From Seohaeicola zhoushanensis (GTDB taxonomy: Bacteria > Pseudomonadota > Alphaproteobacteria > Rhodobacterales > Rhodobacteraceae): a DNA stretch of 64,000 nucleotides. The notes beneath the pieces are model-generated. The model had not been told where the DNA came from and searched no databases. It saw nothing but the letters and a program-made list of their open reading frames with translations. Below, in pieces: positions 1 through 8,914 of this stretch. The position numbers and the translations under genes are program-made. The stretch is from positions 485,406 to 549,405 of the forward strand of contig NZ_BNCJ01000001.1 of assembly GCF_014656415.1 (NCBI RefSeq). Reading direction: 5' to 3'. Position 1 is the stretch's first letter. Each line of letters starts with the position of its first letter.

Positions 1-342
1 TCCCTTTGCGTTTGGGGTACGCGGGTGTGGCCATCTGCTGGCGAGACCTGACGCGGCGGGAGATGCGCTGCGGATAGGTTGAGAGCAGGGTCATGCCGGG
101 CGTGACCCGAGTCCGCAGGAGCGTTCCGGGCGTGACATGTGGGCGAGCGGGGGGCGGTCGCCGTCTGTTTCGTCCGAGAGGCAGCGCCAGTCGGTCGGCC
201 CCTGACCGCGTTTCCATTGCACTACCACCTGCCCGCAGGTCGGATGGGCCACCCTGGTGTCCCGCGCAGGCCTGCACGGATGGCTGTGGGCCAATGCACG
301 AGCAGATCCCCGGTACAGCCCCCTGACGGGCGCCACGCAAAC

Positions 343-381
343 GGAAAGGCCCCGGACGATCCGAACGTCCGGGGCCTTTCC
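343..381. terminator. Strong hairpin downstream of the histidine kinase gene
   Basis: A perfect 16-bp inverted repeat (343-358 with 366-381) encloses a 7-nt loop. It lies just past the stop of the minus-strand kinase gene at 410. The arms begin and end with GGAAAGG/CCTTTCC, so each strand has a short A or T stretch at the stem base. It most likely terminates the kinase transcript and could work in both directions. The 300 bases to its left hold no supported gene. Confidence 0.75.
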
Positions 382-409
382 TTTCGTCGTCGGGTGCCTT
401 GCGATCCGG

Positions 410-2023
410 TCAGCCGGTCACGAGCGAGAGCGGTTTCCTGTCCGCGGCCAGCATCGGGAAGTCGACGTGGAAGACGGTGCCTTCGCCCTCGGTGCTGTCG
501 AAGCCGATGTCGCCGTTCTGCTGCTTCATGATGAGCTGGCAGATATAGAGGCCCAGCCCCGTCCCGTTCACGCCGCGCGTCTGCCCCGGCGCCTGCACGA
601 AGCGCTGGAAGATCCGCGGCTGCACGTCGGCCGGGATGCCCTTGCCGAAGTCGCGCACGTTGATGCGGGTGAAGCCGTCGACCTGCTCCATCGAGATCAC
701 GATCCTGCCGCCGGGCGGCGAGAACTTGGCGGCGTTGGACAGCAGGTTGGTCATCACCTGGAGGGTGCGCTCGAAGTCATATTCGGCAACGAACTCGGGG
801 TCGAAGTTCTTCTTCTCCACGCAGACGTCGAAGCGGCTGGCGAAGGGTTCGTTGGCGACGATGGCTTCGTCGAGCACGTTCACAAGCGGCGCGCGCTTGA
901 GGTTGAACTCCATCTGGCCGGCGGCGATCTTCTCGACATCGAGGATGTCGTTGACGATGTTCACCAGCCGGTCGGCGTTGCGATGCGCGATGGAGAGCAT
1001 CGACCGGGCCTTGTCCGACATGTCGCCGGCGGCGTTCGACAGCAGCAGCCCCATGGCGCCCTTGATCGAGGTCATCGGCGTGCGCAGCTCGTGGCTGATC
1101 GTCGACAGCAGCTCGGACTTGGCGCGCTCGTTGCGCTCCTGCTCGGAGTTGTCGCGCATCACGATGACGATGCGGCGCGAGCCGTCTGCGCCACGGATCA
1201 GGTTCATCCGCACGTCGTAGGGGGTGTCGTTGACCCGGCGGCGGCTGCCGATCTGCTCGACCTCGCCGCTCAGAAGCGGCGCCATCTGGGCGCGGAACGC
1301 CTCGACATCCATCTCCGGGTCTTCGTCCCAGAGATGCTTGCCGTGGAGCTCGGCCTCGTTCCAGCCGGTGCGCTTGAGCGCGGCGCGGTTCATGTAGGTA
1401 TAGGCCAGCGTCCTGGCGTCGGCCATGTAGACCTCGTCCTGCAGGCCGTTGAGCAGGGTGAACAGCTCTTTCTGCTCGGACGCCGCCCTGGTGGCGGTGA
1501 TGTCGGTGCGGATCGAGATGGCCCCGACCAGCGCGCCCTTGCGGTCGAGGTGCGGAATGATCGTCGCCAGCGTCGAGATCGCCTCGCCGTTCTTGCAGCG
1601 CAGACGCATTTCGCCAGACCAGGGGCGGCCGGCGTCGAGCCCGGCGCGGATCTCGTCGAAGAGCGCGTGGTCCTCGTCGAAATAGAACATGCTGGAGGGG
1701 CGGCCGATGGTTTCCTCGCGGCTGTAGCCGGTCGCCTTCAACAGGTTCTCGTTGGCGTGGAAGATTCCCGCCTCGGCATTGCTGAGCGAGATCATCGAGT
1801 GATTGTTCAGCGCCTCGGCCTCGCCCATCAGGTTCTTGAGGCTGTTGCGGCCCCTGCCGTGATCCATCTTGAGAATGAGGAAGAGACCAACCGAGCCCAG
1901 TGCGATAGACAGGGTCGCAAGGGGTGTGAGGTGAACCTCGACCAGATGAGCGCCGCACATCACAGCGGCGCCAAGCGCCCCTGAGGCAAGTGCAGCCAGT
2001 ACTGTCGTTTTGCCTGTATGCAT
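410..2023 (-). CDS. Membrane-bound PAS-PAS sensor histidine kinase
   Basis: A 537-residue sensor kinase that should autophosphorylate and pass phosphate to a response regulator. Two N-terminal hydrophobic segments (about 7-25 and 33-51) anchor it in the membrane with almost no periplasmic domain. Two PAS/PAC domains follow (about 75-180 and 185-295), then HisKA with phospho-acceptor His311 in SHELRTP, and an HATPase domain with an N-box near Asn430 and G-boxes DFGKG and GTGLGL (about 458-492). There is no receiver domain. It stands alone next to the flagellar cluster, divided from fliI by a 381-bp gap. The partner is unknown. Its upstream region carries the CACATTTCCGCC element also found before two signalling genes at 47-49.5 kb. 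Confidence 0.9.
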   Translation of the reverse strand: MHTGKTTVLAALASGALGAAVMCGAHLVEVHLTPLATLSIALGSVGLFLILKMDHGRGRNSLKNLMGEAEALNNHSMISLSNAEAGIFHANENLLKATGYSREETIGRPSSMFYFDEDHALFDEIRAGLDAGRPWSGEMRLRCKNGEAISTLATIIPHLDRKGALVGAISIRTDITATRAASEQKELFTLLNGLQDEVYMADARTLAYTYMNRAALKRTGWNEAELHGKHLWDEDPEMDVEAFRAQMAPLLSGEVEQIGSRRRVNDTPYDVRMNLIRGADGSRRIVIVMRDNSEQERNERAKSELLSTISHELRTPMTSIKGAMGLLLSNAAGDMSDKARSMLSIAHRNADRLVNIVNDILDVEKIAAGQMEFNLKRAPLVNVLDEAIVANEPFASRFDVCVEKKNFDPEFVAEYDFERTLQVMTNLLSNAAKFSPPGGRIVISMEQVDGFTRINVRDFGKGIPADVQPRIFQRFVQAPGQTRGVNGTGLGLYICQLIMKQQNGDIGFDSTEGEGTVFHVDFPMLAADRKPLSLVTG

Positions 2024-2404
2024 AATTCGATGCCTTGTCTTCCGCTCGTTCTGAGCGGATCCCTAAATGTGCGGTCCATTTTCATGCGCCCCAGTCCGAA
2101 CCGCAGGTCCAGGAGCATTACTTCTAAAATTTCGCAACTTTTGCTGAACAATAGCGCCGCGAAAAAGGCAAAACTTGGAACAAATGGAAAGAACAGGCGG
2201 AAATGTGCTGACCGTACGTAACTTTTCCGGGGGTTGACCGGAATCCATGTAAAGATACGCAGAATATGCAGGTTTTTGGCGGCCAAATGTGACGCTAACC
2301 CGCATCGATTTCTTTCCCCCGCAGCGCCCGCTTCGACTCGAATTCGGGGAAAACCTCATATTACCGTACTGGATTGTGGCGGCGGTGCCTGATGCTCTAG
2401 CGCG
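2024..2404. other. Intergenic region upstream of the sensor kinase, downstream of fliI
   Basis: This 381-bp stretch lies between the kinase start and the end of fliI, both on the minus strand. It is more AT-rich than its surroundings and should hold the kinase promoter. A loose minus-strand candidate is TTGTTC followed after 17 nt by TTTAGA near 2120-2150. It also contains the repeated CACATTTC-type element at 2196-2207. No credible coding frame was seen. Confidence 0.5.
2196..2207 (-). promoter_or_regulatory. CACATTTCCGCC element upstream of the sensor kinase
   Basis: On the minus strand this reads CACATTTCCGCC, about 170 nt upstream of the kinase start and in the same orientation as the gene. 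Nearly the same string (CACATTTCTGCC) lies upstream of the kinase gene at 47160 and of the receiver gene at 49532. A looser CACATTT copy lies nearby at about 2285-2291. The recurrence is seen directly. A shared regulatory role is inferred. Confidence 0.4.
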
Positions 2405-3766
2405 TCAGATCTGGCCCTGTTCCGGCAGGTCGACCCGCACGCCCGCCTCGCTCAGCAGTCGGTAGAGCGTCGCGAAGGTTTCCTCGGTCGGGGTGAGTTC
2501 GCCCTTGCGTTGGTTCAGGAACTCCTCGGCTGGCGTGAAGAAGCGGATCGCGGCATCGACCTCGGCGTCGGCCCCCGAGCGGTAGGCGCCGATGCGGATA
2601 AGCTCCTCCATGTCGGCATAGCGCGCCAGGGTGCGGCGGGCGGCCTGGAAGATTGCCAGTTCGTCGGGGCGGTGGCAGTCGGGCAGCATCCGGCTTACCG
2701 AACGGTAGAGGTTCACCGCCGGGAAGCGCCCGCGCTCGGCGATATGGCGGTCGAGCACGACGTGGCCGTCCATGATGCCGCGCACGGTATCGGCCACCGG
2801 CTCGTTCATGTCGCCGCCATCGACCAGCACGGTATAGATCGCGGTGATGTCGCCCACGCCCTCGGGGCCCGGCCCGGCGCGTTCCATCAGTTGCGGCAGT
2901 TCCGAGAAGACGGTCGGCGGATAGCCCTTGGTCGTCGGCGGCTCGCCCCCCGATAGGCCAATCTCGCGCTGGGCCATGGCGAAGCGGGTGACGCTGTCCA
3001 TCAGCAGCAACACCTGCTGGCCCTGGTCGCGGAAATACTCGGCGACGGCGGTGGCGGTCCAGGCGGCCTGGCGGCGCATCAGCGGCGGCTCGTCCCCGGT
3101 CGAGACCACCACGACCGAACGCGCCAGCCCCTCGGGGCCGAGGTCGGACTGGATGAAGTCCTGCACCTCGCGGCCGCGTTCGCCGACCAGCCCGACGACG
3201 ATCACGTCGGCCGCCGCCTGGCGGGCGAGCATGGCCATCAGGGTCGACTTGCCGACGCCCGAGCCGGCGAAGACGCCCATGCGCTGGCCACGGCAGAGCG
3301 GGGTGAAAACGTCGAAGATCTTGATGCCGGTCTCCAGCCGCTCGCCGGTGCGGCGGCGGTCGAAGGCGGCAGGGGGCGGGGCCTTGACGTCGCGGGCGCG
3401 CGGCCCCTCGACCAGCGGGCCCTTGCGGTCGAGCGGTTCGGCCAGGGCGTTCATCACACGGCCCTTCCACGAGGCATCCGGGCGGATCGTGTCGCCGCGC
3501 GGGCTGAGCGAGACCGGGTCGCCGGCGCTGACCCCGACCCAGTTGCCGAAGGGCAGGACGTGGGTGCCGTCGCCGTCGACGCCGACGACTTCGCCCAGCA
3601 CCGGCCCGCGCGCGCCATGCACGATGCAGCGATGGCCGACCCACATCGCGCGTTCGAGCCCGGTGACGGTCAGCGTCAGCCCGACGATCGAGCTGACCTC
3701 ACCAGCAATTCTTGAACTATCCACGGATCTTACAAGTGTAGATAGTCCAGAGAAGGCGTTCTGCAT
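2405..3766 (-). CDS. fliI: Flagellum-specific ATPase FliI
   Basis: FliI is the hexameric ATPase of the flagellar type III export apparatus. It releases chaperone-substrate complexes at the cytoplasmic face. The 453-residue length fits the family. Walker A is GSGVGKST at 168-175. Walker B is VLLLMD with Asp257, followed by SVTRFAMAQREIG, the F1-beta-like signature. The gene is divergent from flgB, separated by about 66 bp. Its partners FliH and a FliJ-like protein are encoded at 15.1 and 18.0 kb. Confidence 0.97.
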   Translation of the reverse strand: MQNAFSGLSTLVRSVDSSRIAGEVSSIVGLTLTVTGLERAMWVGHRCIVHGARGPVLGEVVGVDGDGTHVLPFGNWVGVSAGDPVSLSPRGDTIRPDASWKGRVMNALAEPLDRKGPLVEGPRARDVKAPPPAAFDRRRTGERLETGIKIFDVFTPLCRGQRMGVFAGSGVGKSTLMAMLARQAAADVIVVGLVGERGREVQDFIQSDLGPEGLARSVVVVSTGDEPPLMRRQAAWTATAVAEYFRDQGQQVLLLMDSVTRFAMAQREIGLSGGEPPTTKGYPPTVFSELPQLMERAGPGPEGVGDITAIYTVLVDGGDMNEPVADTVRGIMDGHVVLDRHIAERGRFPAVNLYRSVSRMLPDCHRPDELAIFQAARRTLARYADMEELIRIGAYRSGADAEVDAAIRFFTPAEEFLNQRKGELTPTEETFATLYRLLSEAGVRVDLPEQGQI

Positions 3767-3796
3767 GAATAAATCCGCTAGCCTTAAGGTTTAATA

Positions 3797-3809
3797 CATG
3801 TTAAACATG
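3797..3809. promoter_or_regulatory. Inverted repeat in the fliI-flgB divergent promoter region
   Basis: CATGTT-A-AACATG is a perfect 6-bp inverted repeat with a 1-nt centre, 24 bp before the chosen flgB start. It sits in an AT-rich stretch with TTAA at 3784, 3791 and 3801, the last two 6 nt apart. It may be an operator, or a CtrA-type site with non-standard spacing. No promoter hexamers were clear enough to call. Confidence 0.35.
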
Positions 3810-3832
3810 AATTGATAGAAAGGAAAGATGCA

Positions 3833-4237
3833 TTGAAGCTCGAATCCATGTCCTTCTTCCGCCTCGCCTCCCGGAAAATGGAGTGGCTGAGCGCGCGGCA
3901 GAAAGTCATCGCCGAGAACGTCGCGAATGCCGACACGCCCGGCTACAAGGCGCGCGACGTCGCCTCCTTTGCCGAGACGCTCGAGTCGGTGACGACGAGC
4001 GCCCCGCTGGCGCGCACCTCCTCGAACCACATCACCGGCACCGATCCGGTCGGCCCCGGCCTGCGCGTGGAAGAGGACAAGGATGCCTGGGTCAGTTCGA
4101 GCATCGACGGCAACTCGGTTGTTCTGGAACAGCAGGCGATCCGGGCGACGGAAACCACCGAGAACTACCGGCTTGCGGCCAGTCTCTACCGCAAGGGCTA
4201 CGAGCTGGTGACCCTGGCCGTTACCGGCATCAGATAG
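3833..4237 (+). CDS. flgB: Flagellar proximal rod protein FlgB
   Basis: FlgB is a proximal rod subunit exported by the flagellar type III system. About 134 residues is typical. The N-terminal rod signature is clear: a helix, then VIAENVANADTPGYKARDV. The C-terminal helix (ENYRLAASLYRKGYELVTLAV) matches the self-assembly motif. I chose the TTG at 3833 because AGGAAAG at 3821-3827 sits 5 nt upstream. An ATG at 3848 is possible and removes five residues. First gene of the flgB-flgC-fliE-fliQ-slt-flhA-fliR-flhB operon. Confidence 0.92.
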   Translation: MKLESMSFFRLASRKMEWLSARQKVIAENVANADTPGYKARDVASFAETLESVTTSAPLARTSSNHITGTDPVGPGLRVEEDKDAWVSSSIDGNSVVLEQQAIRATETTENYRLAASLYRKGYELVTLAVTGIR

Positions 4238-4248
4238 CGAGAAGACAT

Positions 4249-4659
4249 ATGGACCCGTTGAAATCCATTGCCCAGATCGCGGCGAGCGGCATGAGCGCGC
4301 AGAGCGCCCGTCTCCAGGTCGTCGCCGAGAACGTCGCAAATGCCGATACCACGGCCAAGTCCGCCGGCGGCGATCCCTACCGGCGCAAGACCATCGCCTT
4401 CGAGGAATATCTCGACCGGGAATCCGGTCTCAACATGGTACGTGTCGCGGATGTTGGCCGCGACAACTCGGCCTTCTCGCTCCGCTACGATCCCTCGCAC
4501 CCTGCGGCGGATCCGGACGGGATGGTGAAGATCTCCAACGTCAATCCAATCCTGGAGATGGCCAACATGCGCGAAGCCTCGCGCAGCTACGAGGCGAACC
4601 TCAACCTGTACGAGGCCGGGCGCAAGATGCGCGGGCTGATGATTGATCTCTTGAAGTGA
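4249..4659 (+). CDS. flgC: Flagellar proximal rod protein FlgC
   Basis: FlgC is the second proximal rod subunit. The 136-residue product has the rod signature VVAENVANADTT near residues 23-34. It ends with the family helix containing MREASRSYEANLNLYE. The ATG at 4249 lies 11 nt after the flgB stop and follows GCGAGAAGA. Co-transcribed with flgB and fliE. Confidence 0.95.
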   Translation: MDPLKSIAQIAASGMSAQSARLQVVAENVANADTTAKSAGGDPYRRKTIAFEEYLDRESGLNMVRVADVGRDNSAFSLRYDPSHPAADPDGMVKISNVNPILEMANMREASRSYEANLNLYEAGRKMRGLMIDLLK

Positions 4660-4669
4660 TTAGGAAGAC

Positions 4670-4999
4670 ATGTCGGAAATAACCACCACCATCGTGAACG
4701 GCGGCGCGGTTGCGGGCGCCTATCGCAATTCGTTCAACCTGCAGCCGCCTGCGGGGCCGTCGACGGATGCCGAGCAGGCCGGCAACTCCTTTGCCGACAT
4801 GGTGCGCGAGGCGGCCACCGACGCCGCCCGCACCATGCGCGAGGCCGATGCCGTGGCGCGGTCGGGTCTGGCCGACGGGGCGACGACGCAGGAAGTGGTG
4901 CAGGCGACCATCGCGCTGGAATCCACGGTGAAGGTCGCCGTGGCGATGCGTGACAAGCTGGTGGCGGCCTACCAGGAAATCATGCGGATGCCGATCTGA
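4670..4999 (+). CDS. fliE: Flagellar hook-basal body complex protein FliE
   Basis: FliE is the small adaptor that joins the MS-ring/export gate to the rod. The product is 109 residues. Its C-terminal half (FADMVREAATDAARTMREAD, then TTQEVVQATIALESTVKVAVAMRDKLVAAYQEIMRMPI) matches the conserved FliE fold, including the terminal MRMPI. It follows flgC by 10 nt with AGGAAGA before the ATG. Confidence 0.95.
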   Translation: MSEITTTIVNGGAVAGAYRNSFNLQPPAGPSTDAEQAGNSFADMVREAATDAARTMREADAVARSGLADGATTQEVVQATIALESTVKVAVAMRDKLVAAYQEIMRMPI

Positions 5000-5012
5000 G
5001 GGAAACGGCGCG

Positions 5013-5282
5013 GTGAACGAGAGCGACACCTACGACATCCTGTCCATGACCTTCCTGACCGTCCTGTACGGAGCAGGTCCGATCATGCTGATGGCGCTGG
5101 TTGTCGGTCTCGCCATCGCCTTCTTCCAGGCGCTGACGCAGGTGCAGGAGATGACGTTGACCTTCGTGCCCAAGATCGCCGTCATCATGGTTGGGCTCGT
5201 GGTGGTCACGCCGCTGATGTATCTCGTGCTCAAGCGGCTGTCGGACCAGGTGTTCGACATGCTCGTGACCGGTGGGCCGTGA
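5013..5282 (+). CDS. fliQ: Flagellar export gate protein FliQ
   Basis: FliQ is a two-helix membrane subunit of the FliP-FliQ-FliR export gate. The 89-residue product has two hydrophobic segments (about 12-35 and 50-72) joined by the signature FFQALTQVQEMTLTFVPK. It starts with GTG at 5013 after a GGAAA motif. Its stop overlaps the start of the lytic transglycosylase gene by 4 bp, which suggests coupled translation. Confidence 0.95.
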   Translation: MNESDTYDILSMTFLTVLYGAGPIMLMALVVGLAIAFFQALTQVQEMTLTFVPKIAVIMVGLVVVTPLMYLVLKRLSDQVFDMLVTGGP

Positions 5283-6058
5283 GGGCCGCCGCACGGATCG
5301 GCGCTCTGGCGGTTGCCGCCCTTGCCGCCGGCCCGCTCCTCGCAAGCGGGTGGGAAGGTCTCTACAAGCACACCGAGAAGCCGCGTGTCACCCTCTCGCA
5401 GCCCGAAGAGGGCGTCTGCGTGCGCGAGATCCTCGACGCGCAGATCCGCTACAACATCCCGAACAACATCCTGCTGGGCATCGGCCTGCAGGAAGCCGGA
5501 CTGCGGCTGGGCGATCTCTATACCGTCTGGCCCTGGGCGGTGAACGCGGCGGGCGAAGGCCGGGTCTTCGACAGCGGCGAAGAGGCGTTGGCCTGGGTGC
5601 ATGAACGCCAGGCCATGGGCGTCAGGTCGATCGACATCGGCTGCATGCAGGTGAACCTGCAATGGCATCCGAATGCCTTCACCTCGCCCGAGGCGGGTTT
5701 CGATCCCGCGCGCAATGTCGACTATGCAGCGAGCTTCCTGCGCGATCTCTACTACAAGACCGGGGACTGGGAGCTGGCGGCGGGGTCCTACCATTCCTTC
5801 ACACCCGAGTTGCGCGCGATCTACCTCGACTCGCTCCGGCGCAACGTCGCGGCGGCCAATGGCCGTATCGACGAGTTCCGCGACATCGCCGGGGTTGTCG
5901 GCGCGACCGTGAGCGAGGCGGCAGTGGTCGCTGCGCCGGGCGGCATTCTCTGGTCCTCGGGCATCAGCCAGATCAAGCAGGGCGAAGACGGCGCCCGCAC
6001 GCTCTATTCCAGGGACGCGCTGCAGCCGCTCCTGCCCCAATTCGGACGAGGTGAATGA
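5279..6058 (+). CDS. Secreted lytic transglycosylase-like protein, probable flagellar muramidase
   Basis: A 259-residue exported protein with a signal peptide (about 1-22, ending LLASG). An SLT-like fold is suggested by IPNNILLGIGLQEAG (a catalytic-Glu-type motif) and by IDIGCMQVNLQWHP, which resembles the GxMQ/QVN motif of lytic transglycosylases. It should open peptidoglycan for rod passage, as SltF does in Rhodobacter and the FlgJ C-terminal domain does in enterics. The GTG start overlaps the fliQ stop, and its own stop overlaps the flhA start, so it is locked into the export-gate operon. The separate FlgJ-type protein at 42.7 kb has no muramidase domain, which fits this division of labour. 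Confidence 0.8.
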   Translation: MRAAARIGALAVAALAAGPLLASGWEGLYKHTEKPRVTLSQPEEGVCVREILDAQIRYNIPNNILLGIGLQEAGLRLGDLYTVWPWAVNAAGEGRVFDSGEEALAWVHERQAMGVRSIDIGCMQVNLQWHPNAFTSPEAGFDPARNVDYAASFLRDLYYKTGDWELAAGSYHSFTPELRAIYLDSLRRNVAAANGRIDEFRDIAGVVGATVSEAAVVAAPGGILWSSGISQIKQGEDGARTLYSRDALQPLLPQFGRGE

Positions 6059-8145
6059 TGGCGGCGGGCAAGACCGAAGCCCCGGCTTTCCTGCGCGGAC
6101 TGGCGCATCGCGACGTGGCCTTCGCCATCGGCGTCACGATGGTGCTGGCGATGCTGTTCATCCCGCTGCCGCCGGTGGTGCTGGATTTCGGGCTGGCCGT
6201 GTCGCTGTCGCTTTCGGTGCTGATCCTGATGGTGGCGCTCTGGATCCCGAAACCGCTGGAGTTCAACTCCTTCCCGACGCTGCTGCTGGTGGTAACGCTG
6301 CTGCGCCTCTCGCTGAACGTCGCCTCGACCCGGCTCATCCTCTCCGAGGGCCATACCGGCGCCGGCGCGGCGGGCGGGGTGATCGAGGGGTTTGCGCGTT
6401 TCATCGTCGCCGGCAACTTTGTCATCGGCATCGTGATCTTCGCCATTCTCGTGGTGATCAACTTCATCGTCATCACCAAGGGCTCGGGGCGGATCGCCGA
6501 GGTGGCCGCCCGCTTCTCGCTCGACGCGATGCCGGGCAAGCAGATGGCGATCGACGCCGACCTCGGCTCGGGCCTGATCGACGAGGCAGAAGCCAAGCGG
6601 CGGCGGCGCGAGCTGGAGGGCGAGAGCGGTTTCTTCGGCGCCATGGATGGCGCCTCGAAGTTCGTGCGCGGCGATGCGGTGGCGGGCATCATCATCACCT
6701 TCGTCAACGTGATCGGCGGCATTCTCGTCGGCACGATGCAGCACGACCTCTCGCTGATGCAGGCGGCCGACAGCTATACCACGCTGACCATCGGCGACGG
6801 TCTGGTCAGCCAGGTGCCGGCGCTGATCGTCTCGCTGGCGGCGGGCCTGATCGTGACCAAGGGCGGCACCGAGGGCGCGGCGAACGAGGCGGTGCTGAGC
6901 CAGCTGTCGAACTTCCCCAAGGCCACCTTCGTCGCCGCCGGCCTGCTCCTGGGCATCGGGATGCTGCCGGGCTTTCCGCTCTTCGTCTTCATGCTGCTTG
7001 CCGGGGCGATGGCCGGCCTCGGCGTCTACATGCAGCGCCTTACGAAACGCGAGAAGGCGGCGAGCGCGCGGGCCGAGACCGAGCGCCAGCGCAATGAGGC
7101 GGCCAGCCGCGAGGACGACCTGCGCACCACGATGAAGGTCGACGACCTGCGCCTCGACCTCGGGCTGGCGCTGGTGCCGCTGACCAGCGGCTCGGAAGCG
7201 GCGCTTCCGGGCAAGATCCGCAGCCTGCGCGGCCTCTTCGCCCGCGAATACGGCTTCATCCTGCCCTCGGTGCGGATCAAGGACGACTCCAACCTCGAGA
7301 CCAACCAATACGCGGTTTCGGTGCAGGGCGTCGAAGTCGCGCGCGGCCAGGTGCGGCCCAACATGATGATGGTGCTGAACCCCGCCGATGCGCCGATCAC
7401 CCTGCCGGGCGAGAAGGTCAAGGACCCCACCTTCGGGCTCGACGCCATCTGGACCGACCACGCCAGCGCCTCGACCGCCGAGGCGCAGGGCTATACCGCC
7501 GTCGATCCCGAAAGCGTCATCACCACGCATCTGACCGAGATCATCAAGGAGCATATGCCCGAGCTGCTGACCTATGCGGCGGTTCAGGAGCTGATCGGCA
7601 ACCTCGACCGCGATTACCAGAAGCTCGCGGGCGAGATCCCCGGCGTGTCATCGGCGATCACCCTGCAACACGTGCTCCAGGGCCTGCTGGCCGAGCGCGT
7701 CTCGATCCGCAACCTGCCGCTGATCGTCGAGGCGGTGGCCGAGGTCGGGCGCACCACCAGCAATGTGGTCACCATCACCGAACATGTCCGCAAGCGGCTG
7801 GCCAACCAGATCTGCCGCTCGCTGACCGACCCGAGCGGGTTCATTCCGGTCATCACCATGAACAATTCCTGGGAGAAGGAATTCCTCCAGGCCGTGCGCA
7901 TGAACGGCGACGACCGGACGTTCCTGATGTCGCCGCAGCGGGTGCAGGAATTCGTGCTCGCCGCGCGCCAGACCATCCAGAACTTCGCCCAGAAGGACGA
8001 GTGGCCGGCGCTGATGGTGGCGCCCGAGGTGCGGACCTTCGTGCGCTCGATGCTGGAACGGGTCAGCCCCTCGACCCAGGTGATCTCGCACAACGAGGTG
8101 CATCGTAAGGCGAACCTGCGCACCGTCGCCAGCGTCGGCAGCTAG
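6055..8145 (+). CDS. flhA: Flagellar biosynthesis protein FlhA
   Basis: FlhA forms the nonameric export-gate ring. It uses proton motive force and docks substrates through its cytoplasmic domain. The 696-residue length is standard. The N-terminal part has about eight membrane segments and the conserved FHIPEP-family loop (KGSGRIAEVAARFSLDAMPG, then KQMAIDADL). The rest is the cytoplasmic domain, with RTTSNVVTITEHVRKRL near the C-terminus. The ATG overlaps the upstream transglycosylase stop. Confidence 0.97.
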   Translation: MMAAGKTEAPAFLRGLAHRDVAFAIGVTMVLAMLFIPLPPVVLDFGLAVSLSLSVLILMVALWIPKPLEFNSFPTLLLVVTLLRLSLNVASTRLILSEGHTGAGAAGGVIEGFARFIVAGNFVIGIVIFAILVVINFIVITKGSGRIAEVAARFSLDAMPGKQMAIDADLGSGLIDEAEAKRRRRELEGESGFFGAMDGASKFVRGDAVAGIIITFVNVIGGILVGTMQHDLSLMQAADSYTTLTIGDGLVSQVPALIVSLAAGLIVTKGGTEGAANEAVLSQLSNFPKATFVAAGLLLGIGMLPGFPLFVFMLLAGAMAGLGVYMQRLTKREKAASARAETERQRNEAASREDDLRTTMKVDDLRLDLGLALVPLTSGSEAALPGKIRSLRGLFAREYGFILPSVRIKDDSNLETNQYAVSVQGVEVARGQVRPNMMMVLNPADAPITLPGEKVKDPTFGLDAIWTDHASASTAEAQGYTAVDPESVITTHLTEIIKEHMPELLTYAAVQELIGNLDRDYQKLAGEIPGVSSAITLQHVLQGLLAERVSIRNLPLIVEAVAEVGRTTSNVVTITEHVRKRLANQICRSLTDPSGFIPVITMNNSWEKEFLQAVRMNGDDRTFLMSPQRVQEFVLAARQTIQNFAQKDEWPALMVAPEVRTFVRSMLERVSPSTQVISHNEVHRKANLRTVASVGS

Positions 8146-8148
8146 AGC

Positions 8149-8904
8149 ATGGACCTGACCGCGCTCCTCACCTCGCAGGTTCTGGGGTACGCGCTGGTCT
8201 TTGCGCGGCTGGGCTCGGTCATGGTGTTCATGCCGGGCATCGGCGAGCAGATGATCCCGATCCGCCACCGCCTCGCTATGGGCGTGGTGCTGTCGCTGGC
8301 GCTCTACCCGGCCACGCCGGTCGGACCGCTCCAGTTCGACACGCCGCTCGATCTCTTCCCGTTGCTGGTGGTCGAAACCGCCATCGGCATCTGGATCGGT
8401 GTCACCGCCCGCATCCTGCTCTCGGGGCTGCAACTGGCGGGCTACCAGGTCGGCATCGTCACCGGCCTCTCCAACGCCTTCGCGCCCAGCATCGGCTCGT
8501 TCGAGGGCTCGACCCTGCTGGCCACCGCGCTGATGCTGACCGGGGTCACGCTGATCTTCGTCACCGACCTGCACCACGGCATCATCGAAGCCCTGGTCAT
8601 GAGCTATGACATCTTCCCGCCGGGCCGCATCATGGCGGGTGACATGGCAGAGCAGACGGTGCGGGCCGTTTCGCACAGCTTCTACATCGGCACGATGATC
8701 TCGGCCCCCTTCTTCGTGATGGGGCTGGTGCTGAACGTCGGTTTCGGCCTGGCCAACCGGATGATGCCGACGCTGCCGGTCTTCTTCGTCGCCGCGCCGC
8801 TGCTGATCGCGGCGGGCATGTTCGTCCTGGTCGTCGCCGCCCCGGCGATGATGCACGCCTGGCTCGAGGATTTCTCGCGCTGGGTCGGGCTACTGGCGTT
8901 CTGA
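8149..8904 (+). CDS. fliR: Flagellar biosynthesis protein FliR
   Basis: FliR is an integral subunit of the FliPQR export channel. The 251-residue protein has about six hydrophobic segments and the characteristic GYQVGIVTGLSNAFAPS segment. It starts 3 nt after flhA and is followed by flhB after 10 nt, so all three are probably one transcript. Confidence 0.95.
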   Translation: MDLTALLTSQVLGYALVFARLGSVMVFMPGIGEQMIPIRHRLAMGVVLSLALYPATPVGPLQFDTPLDLFPLLVVETAIGIWIGVTARILLSGLQLAGYQVGIVTGLSNAFAPSIGSFEGSTLLATALMLTGVTLIFVTDLHHGIIEALVMSYDIFPPGRIMAGDMAEQTVRAVSHSFYIGTMISAPFFVMGLVLNVGFGLANRMMPTLPVFFVAAPLLIAAGMFVLVVAAPAMMHAWLEDFSRWVGLLAF

Positions 8905-8914
8905 GGAGAGGCGG

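Noticed and set aside
93-336. Short frames on both strands at the left end
   Set aside because: Arg/Pro-rich translations without ribosome sites or motifs. They are likely chance frames in GC-rich DNA.
257-1984. 575-residue open frame antisense to the PAS-PAS kinase
   Set aside because: It is a shadow of high-GC codon use. The translation is low-complexity and rich in His, Arg and Val, with no known motif, while the other strand gives a perfect kinase.
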